Assembly: GCA_937880805.1 (NCBI GenBank)
Contig: CALGRR010000061.1
Span: forward strand, 1 to 17,449
From: an uncultured Clostridia bacterium
GTDB lineage: Bacteria; Bacillota; Clostridia; Oscillospirales; Acutalibacteraceae
Direction: 5' to 3'
Length of the DNA stretch: 17,449 bases
A program made the position numbers and the translations under genes. Shown one piece after another: positions 14,276 to 17,449 of this stretch (position 1 is the stretch's first letter; each line of letters opens with the position of its first letter). Below the pieces are notes generated by a model. That model was not told the DNA's origin. It worked only from the letters and a program-made list of their open reading frames with translations, and did not search any database.

Positions 14276-15037
14276 ATGGCAATATGTAAGGTTATTTCTC
14301 ACAGAGGTGCAAACAGGCAGGCACCGCAAAACACTATGCCCGCATTTGAAAAATCTCTCGAAATCGGAGTTGACGGCTTTGAAACTGATGTTCATCTCAC
14401 CGTTGACGGTGTGCCGGTTATTTGCCACAACTACACTATAGACGATACTTCAACGGGTGTTGGCGAAATTTCATCAATGAAGCTTGAGTCGCTTCGCAGA
14501 TATGATTTTGGTGTTAAGTTTCACGAAAAGTTTTCGGGCACAACTCTGCCCACTCTTGAGGAGTTCCTTACACTCTGCGAAACTGCAGATATTGAAATTA
14601 TGAACATTGAGCTTAAAACACCGCTTAACGGGGATAAGAGCATTGTTGCAAAAACCATTGAAGCTGTCAAGGCTCACGGTTTATTTGATAAGCTTCTCAT
14701 TTCAAGCTTCAGCCACGAGCTTCTTATTGAATGCAAAAAGGTTGACCCGAAATGTAAAACCGGATATTTATACAGCCCGAATATGAAATTTGCTATTAAA
14801 AAAATGATTTTCGGTTATGTTAAATTTGCCAAAGAAATAGGTGCCGATTATCTCCACCCGCATTATTCAATGGTTACAAAGCATTATGTTAAAAAGCTTC
14901 ACGAAAACGGAATCGGTGTTAATCCGTGGACCGTTAATGAACCTGAAACAGCAATCAGACTCATTAAATACGGGGTTGACGGATTAATAACCGATGTTCC
15001 CGATGTTATCAATGCACTTGTTGCACGCAATTCCTGA
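14276..15037 (+). CDS. Glycerophosphodiester phosphodiesterase
   Basis: A 253-residue cytoplasmic GDPD of usual length (UgpQ-like). Motifs: VISHRGANRQAPQNT (His9, Arg10; the usual PENT is PQNT), FETDV (Glu36, Asp38), ICHNYTIDDTSTG (His51, catalytic acid), NIELKTP (Glu112, third metal ligand), and the C-terminal VNPWTVNEPETAIRLIKYGVDGLITDVPD typical of the family. It splits glycerophosphodiesters from lipid turnover into glycerol 3-phosphate and an alcohol. The ATG at 14276 was chosen since AGGTGAT (14265-14271) precedes it by 4 bases; the in-frame GTG at 14267 lies inside that site. It is monocistronic between its own promoter and terminator. Compare the divergent relative at 3040. Confidence 0.93.
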   Translation: MAICKVISHRGANRQAPQNTMPAFEKSLEIGVDGFETDVHLTVDGVPVICHNYTIDDTSTGVGEISSMKLESLRRYDFGVKFHEKFSGTTLPTLEEFLTLCETADIEIMNIELKTPLNGDKSIVAKTIEAVKAHGLFDKLLISSFSHELLIECKKVDPKCKTGYLYSPNMKFAIKKMIFGYVKFAKEIGADYLHPHYSMVTKHYVKKLHENGIGVNPWTVNEPETAIRLIKYGVDGLITDVPDVINALVARNS

Positions 15038-15043
15038 CAGATT

Positions 15044-15070
15044 AAATCCCCGATATACGGGGATTTTTTT
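15044..15070 (+). terminator. Intrinsic terminator after the GDPD gene
   Basis: AAATCCCCG (15044-15052), loop ATATA, CGGGGATTT (15058-15066), continuing as a run of seven T to 15070. A strong textbook terminator that isolates the GDPD gene from the tsaE operon. Confidence 0.93.
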
Positions 15071-15083
15071 CTGTATCTTTTTG

Positions 15084-15112
15084 TTGAAAAATATAAAGTG
15101 CCGTGATATAAT
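15084..15112 (+). promoter_or_regulatory. Promoter of the tsaE-tsaB-rpiB-upp operon
   Basis: TTGAAA (15084-15089), a 17-base spacer ending in TGA (extended -10), and perfect TATAAT (15107-15112). The predicted start near 15119 is only about 11 bases before the ATG at 15130, so the ribosome site would lie at the very 5' end of the message. Confidence 0.83.
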
Positions 15113-15129
15113 ATCAAAGGTGAAGTTTT

Positions 15130-15576
15130 ATGGCAGAATTTATAACAAACAGTGTTACCGAAACCGAGAAAATTGCAGAGCAGCTCGGAAGAATTGTTCC
15201 TGAAAATGCAGTTATAGCAATGTTCGGTGATTTGGGTGCGGGAAAAACCGCTTTTACCCGAGGCTTTGCAAGAGGAATGGGCATAAACTGCGATGTCAGC
15301 AGCCCGACTTTTGCCCTTGTTAATGAATACAGAGGTTCTCACTGCACGCTGTATCATTTTGATATGTATCGCATATCGGGCTGGGATGATTTATATTCAA
15401 CCGGATATTTTGATTATCTTGATGCAGGCAGTTGTCTTATAATTGAATGGAGCGAAAATATAGAAGCGATACTGCCCGAAAACTGTATAAGAGTAAGCAT
15501 AACCAAAACAGAAAACTTCACCGAGAGAAAGATTGAAATTACCGGAGCTGAAGGAATTGAAAATATTAGCGTTTGA
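15130..15576 (+). CDS. tsaE: tRNA t6A37 threonylcarbamoyltransferase complex ATPase TsaE
   Basis: A 148-residue P-loop ATPase of typical TsaE length. Walker A is GDLGAGKT (33-40), followed by SSPTFALVNEY and LYHFDMYRI, then LIIEWSENI, all family-typical. TsaE binds the TsaB-TsaD dimer and drives turnover in making N6-threonylcarbamoyladenosine at position 37 of ANN-decoding tRNAs. The ribosome site is AAAGGTGA, six bases before the ATG. It is first in a four-gene operon and overlaps tsaB by 20 bases. Confidence 0.96.
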   Translation: MAEFITNSVTETEKIAEQLGRIVPENAVIAMFGDLGAGKTAFTRGFARGMGINCDVSSPTFALVNEYRGSHCTLYHFDMYRISGWDDLYSTGYFDYLDAGSCLIIEWSENIEAILPENCIRVSITKTENFTERKIEITGAEGIENISV

Positions 15577-16258
15577 GTCTTCTGCAAAATCGGCAAGCGT
15601 TGCCGTAACCGAAGACGGGCGATTGATAAGCGAATGTTTTGTTAATGCAGCGTTGACCCACAGCAAAACTCTTATGCCTATGGCTGATAATGCCTTGAAT
15701 CAGGCTGATTTGAAAATTGAAGATATTGATGCATTTTGCGTAAATACCGGACCGGGCTCTTTCACGGGAATCCGAATTGGAGTTGCGGCTGTCAAAGGTC
15801 TTGCTCTTTGCCGGAACAAGCCCTGTGCAGGCGTTTCAACGCTTGAAAGCATAGCTTATAATTTCGCCGATACGGATTGTTTTGTATGCAGCGTTATGGA
15901 CGCCAGATGCAATCAGGTTTACACTGCATTGTTTAAATGTGAAAACGGAACGGTTGAAAGAGTCTGCGAAGATAAGGCAGTGTCAATTAATGAATTATGC
16001 GATGAGCTTTCATCAATTAAGGGAATTGTTTATCTGGCGGGCGACGGTGCCGAAATATGCTTCGGTGCTTTCGGCGATAAATTAACAAATATCAAGCTTT
16101 CAGGTGAAAACCGCAGGTTTCAGCGTGCATACGGTGTAGCCCTTGCCGCTGTTAATAATAAAGATTTATTCAATGATTCCGCAGCATTGATGCCGGTTTA
16201 TTTAAGACCGCCCCAGGCTGAACGGGAACTGAAATTGAAAAAAGGAGAAAAGATATGA
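15557..16258 (+). CDS. tsaB: tRNA t6A37 complex dimerisation subunit TsaB
   Basis: About 233 residues, normal for TsaB. The N-terminus MKILAFESSAKSASVAV and NTGPGSFTGIRIGVAAVKGLAL (63-84) are diagnostic of this degraded actin-like ATPase-fold protein, which binds TsaD and TsaE. I chose the TTG at 15557, which gives the usual TsaB N-terminus; GGAG lies 9 bases upstream, inside tsaE. A longer in-frame reading from a TTG at 15533 is possible but adds residues not typical of the family. The stop overlaps the rpiB start as ATGA. In many Firmicutes rimI and tsaD follow tsaB; here neither does, so tsaD must lie elsewhere. Confidence 0.94.
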   Translation: MKILAFESSAKSASVAVTEDGRLISECFVNAALTHSKTLMPMADNALNQADLKIEDIDAFCVNTGPGSFTGIRIGVAAVKGLALCRNKPCAGVSTLESIAYNFADTDCFVCSVMDARCNQVYTALFKCENGTVERVCEDKAVSINELCDELSSIKGIVYLAGDGAEICFGAFGDKLTNIKLSGENRRFQRAYGVALAAVNNKDLFNDSAALMPVYLRPPQAERELKLKKGEKI

Positions 16259-16698
16259 TTGCATTAGGAAGTGACCACGCAGGAATTGAACTCAAAAAGG
16301 CGATTATGGCTCATCTTGATGAGAGAAAGATTGAATATAAGGATTACGGAACATATACTTCCGATTCGGCAGACTATGCCGTTTATGCAGAAAAAACCGC
16401 AAGAGCTGTTGTTTCAAAGGAGTGCGAGCTCGGTCTTCTCTTCTGCGGCACGGGTGTGGGCATTTCAATAGCTGCAAACAAGGTCAGAGGAATCAGAGCC
16501 TGCTGCTGCTCAGATAAGTTTTCGGCAGAAATGACAAGACTTCATAATAACGCAAATATCCTTTGCCTTGGCGGAAGAGTTGTTACCGTTGAAAAAGCAA
16601 TAGAGCTTGTTGATGTTTTTCTTGACACACCCTTCAGCGGTGAAGAAAGACACGAAAGAAGAATTGCTCAGATAACTGATCTTGAAAACAGATTTTAA
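16255..16698 (+). CDS. rpiB: Ribose 5-phosphate isomerase B
   Basis: A 147-residue protein of the RpiB/LacA/LacB family. Motifs: GSDHAG (5-10), LFCGTGVGISIAANK with catalytic Cys64 (62-76), RLHNNANILCLGGRV (95-109) with the phosphate-binding and proton-donor His97. It interconverts ribose 5-phosphate and ribulose 5-phosphate in the pentose phosphate pathway. A LacA/B or allose 6-phosphate role cannot be fully ruled out, but the CGTGVG form and Cys fit RpiB. GGAG lies 7 bases before the ATG, inside tsaB, and the 4-base overlap implies coupled translation. Its product feeds PRPP, the substrate of the next gene, upp. Confidence 0.95.
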   Translation: MIALGSDHAGIELKKAIMAHLDERKIEYKDYGTYTSDSADYAVYAEKTARAVVSKECELGLLFCGTGVGISIAANKVRGIRACCCSDKFSAEMTRLHNNANILCLGGRVVTVEKAIELVDVFLDTPFSGEERHERRIAQITDLENRF

Positions 16699-16717
16699 TT
16701 AATCGGGAGGTTTTATT

Positions 16718-17347
16718 ATGTCAAAGGTTGTTATAATGGATCATCCGCTTATTCACCATAAGCTTTCAATTCTCAGAAATGAGAAAACCGGTTCAAAGGA
16801 ATTCAGAAATCTTGTCAGCGAAATAGCTACTCTTATGTGTTATGAAGCAACAAGAGATTTGCCTCTTAAAGAGGTTGAAACCAAAACTCCCATAGCTGTT
16901 GCAAAAACAAAGGTTCTTGCAGGCAAAAAGCTTGCATTTGTTCCTATTCTCAGAGCAGGTCTTGGTATGGTAGACGGTGTTCTTGCACTTGTTCCGTCTG
17001 CAAGAGTCGGTCATATCGGTCTTTACAGAGATCCTGAAACTCTTCAGCCTGTTGAATATTATTGCAAGCTTCCCGCAGATATTGAAGAGCGTGAGGTTAT
17101 TGTTCTTGACCCGATGCTTGCAACGGGCGGCTCTGCCATAGACGCAATAACTCAGATTAAAAAACGCAATCCCAAATCAATAAAGTTTATGGGTATAATC
17201 GGTGCTCCCGAAGGTCTTAATGCACTTAGAGAAGCCCATCCCGATATTGATATTTATATTGCGGCACTTGATGACTGCCTTAATGACCACGGATATATTA
17301 TTCCCGGTCTCGGCGATGCAGGTGACAGAATTTTCGGAACTAAATAA
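16718..17347 (+). CDS. upp: Uracil phosphoribosyltransferase
   Basis: A 209-residue protein matching bacterial UPRT end to end. It has HPLIHHKLSILRNEKTGSKEFR at the N-terminus, PILRAGLGMVDGVL (76-89), GLYRDPETLQPVEYYCKLP, the PRPP-binding loop VIVLDPMLATGGSA (127-140), and the C-terminal IPGLGDAGDRIFGTK that closes on uracil. It makes UMP from uracil and PRPP in pyrimidine salvage. GGGAGG (16705-16710) lies 7 bases before the ATG. It sits 19 bases after rpiB and is the last gene of the operon. No uracil permease gene is adjacent in the window. Confidence 0.97.
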   Translation: MSKVVIMDHPLIHHKLSILRNEKTGSKEFRNLVSEIATLMCYEATRDLPLKEVETKTPIAVAKTKVLAGKKLAFVPILRAGLGMVDGVLALVPSARVGHIGLYRDPETLQPVEYYCKLPADIEEREVIVLDPMLATGGSAIDAITQIKKRNPKSIKFMGIIGAPEGLNALREAHPDIDIYIAALDDCLNDHGYIIPGLGDAGDRIFGTK

Positions 17348-17362
17348 GACATTATATAAACA

Positions 17363-17392
17363 AGAAACGCACCGAGAAATCGGTGCGTTTCT
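17363..17392 (+). terminator. Hairpin terminator after upp
   Basis: A 13-base perfect stem (17363-17375 with 17380-17392) closed by a GAAA loop, core ACGCACCGA/TCGGTGCGT. The T run is mainly inside the stem (TTTCT) and the tail is GCTTATTGG, so termination may be weaker or symmetrical. Confidence 0.78.
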
Positions 17393-17421
17393 GCTTATTG
17401 GTGCCTTCAGGTGTGGAAATA

Positions 17422-17444
17422 AACCCCTGGTTCTACCAGGGGTT
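17422..17444. repeat. Strong hairpin at the window edge, nature unknown
   Basis: AACCCCTGG (17422-17430), loop TTCTA, CCAGGGGTT (17436-17444), with no T run on the plus strand. It starts 30 bases after the upp terminator and is the last readable structure. It may be another terminator or the end hairpin of a small IS200/IS605-type element or a dispersed repeat. I cannot decide without the sequence to the right. Confidence 0.55.
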
Positions 17445-17449
17445 AAAGA

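Noticed and set aside
1..17449. CRISPR array, toxin-antitoxin or phage genes
   Set aside because: No regularly spaced repeats, no small paired genes with such features and no phage-type proteins; all long frames are accounted for by metabolic and translation genes.

Overview
The window looks like a chromosomal segment of an anaerobic, fermentative, low-to-moderate GC Firmicute, most likely a gut-type member of the Clostridia (Oscillospirales-like). The basis is AT-rich A/G-biased coding sequence, strong Shine-Dalgarno sites, consensus sigma-A promoters, a pyruvate formate-lyase gene and the general gene repertoire. The family-level placement is inference. I see no phage, plasmid, conjugative or defence module and no CRISPR array. 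The only hint of a mobile element is a hairpin at the extreme right end.

Layout. (1) 1-1400, minus strand: the 5' 405 codons of pflB, cut by the window edge just before the expected catalytic cysteines. It is preceded by a ZTP (pfl-motif) riboswitch with a mutually exclusive terminator and a consensus promoter. (2) 1436-3925, plus: a GPH-family sugar:cation symporter followed by a divergent glycerophosphodiesterase-like protein, with a terminator hairpin between them. (3) 3928-6086, minus: rsmE-rsmF, two 16S rRNA methyltransferases joined by a 4-base ATGA overlap. (4) 6105-7549, plus: an exported DUF4434 / Fn3-like protein, probably glycan-active. (5) 7551-9818, minus: a geranylgeranyl-reductase-like flavoprotein followed by a sugar phosphate isomerase/epimerase-like TIM-barrel protein. 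(6) 9826-12188, minus: an OPT-family transporter followed at 2 bases by a PqqD-like small protein. (7) 12227-13128, plus: a compact alkaline-phosphatase-superfamily phosphodiesterase. (8) 13099-14166, minus: tRNA-Leu(UAG), its terminator, and a patatin-like phospholipase. (9) 14214-15070, plus: a canonical glycerophosphodiester phosphodiesterase. (10) 15084-17392, plus: the tsaE-tsaB-rpiB-upp operon (tRNA t6A modification, pentose phosphate metabolism, uracil salvage). (11) 17393-17449: a strong hairpin of unknown nature.

How the genes work together. PflB makes formate, a precursor of 10-formyl-tetrahydrofolate, and the riboswitch upstream senses ZTP, the alarm signal for 10-formyl-THF shortage, so region 1 couples fermentation to one-carbon supply. 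rpiB and upp deal with ribose 5-phosphate and PRPP-dependent uracil salvage. rsmE, rsmF, tsaE, tsaB and tRNA-Leu form a translation theme. Two GDPD-family proteins, a patatin and a phosphodiesterase suggest lipid headgroup or phosphodiester turnover. The GPH transporter, DUF4434 protein and sugar isomerase suggest glycan use.

Ten promoters can be read directly. All have 17-base spacers and seven carry an extended -10 TGn. Convergent gene pairs share single bidirectional hairpins. No gap exceeds 300 bases. The pairs least explained by known biology are OPT + PqqD-like and GGR-like flavoprotein + isomerase.
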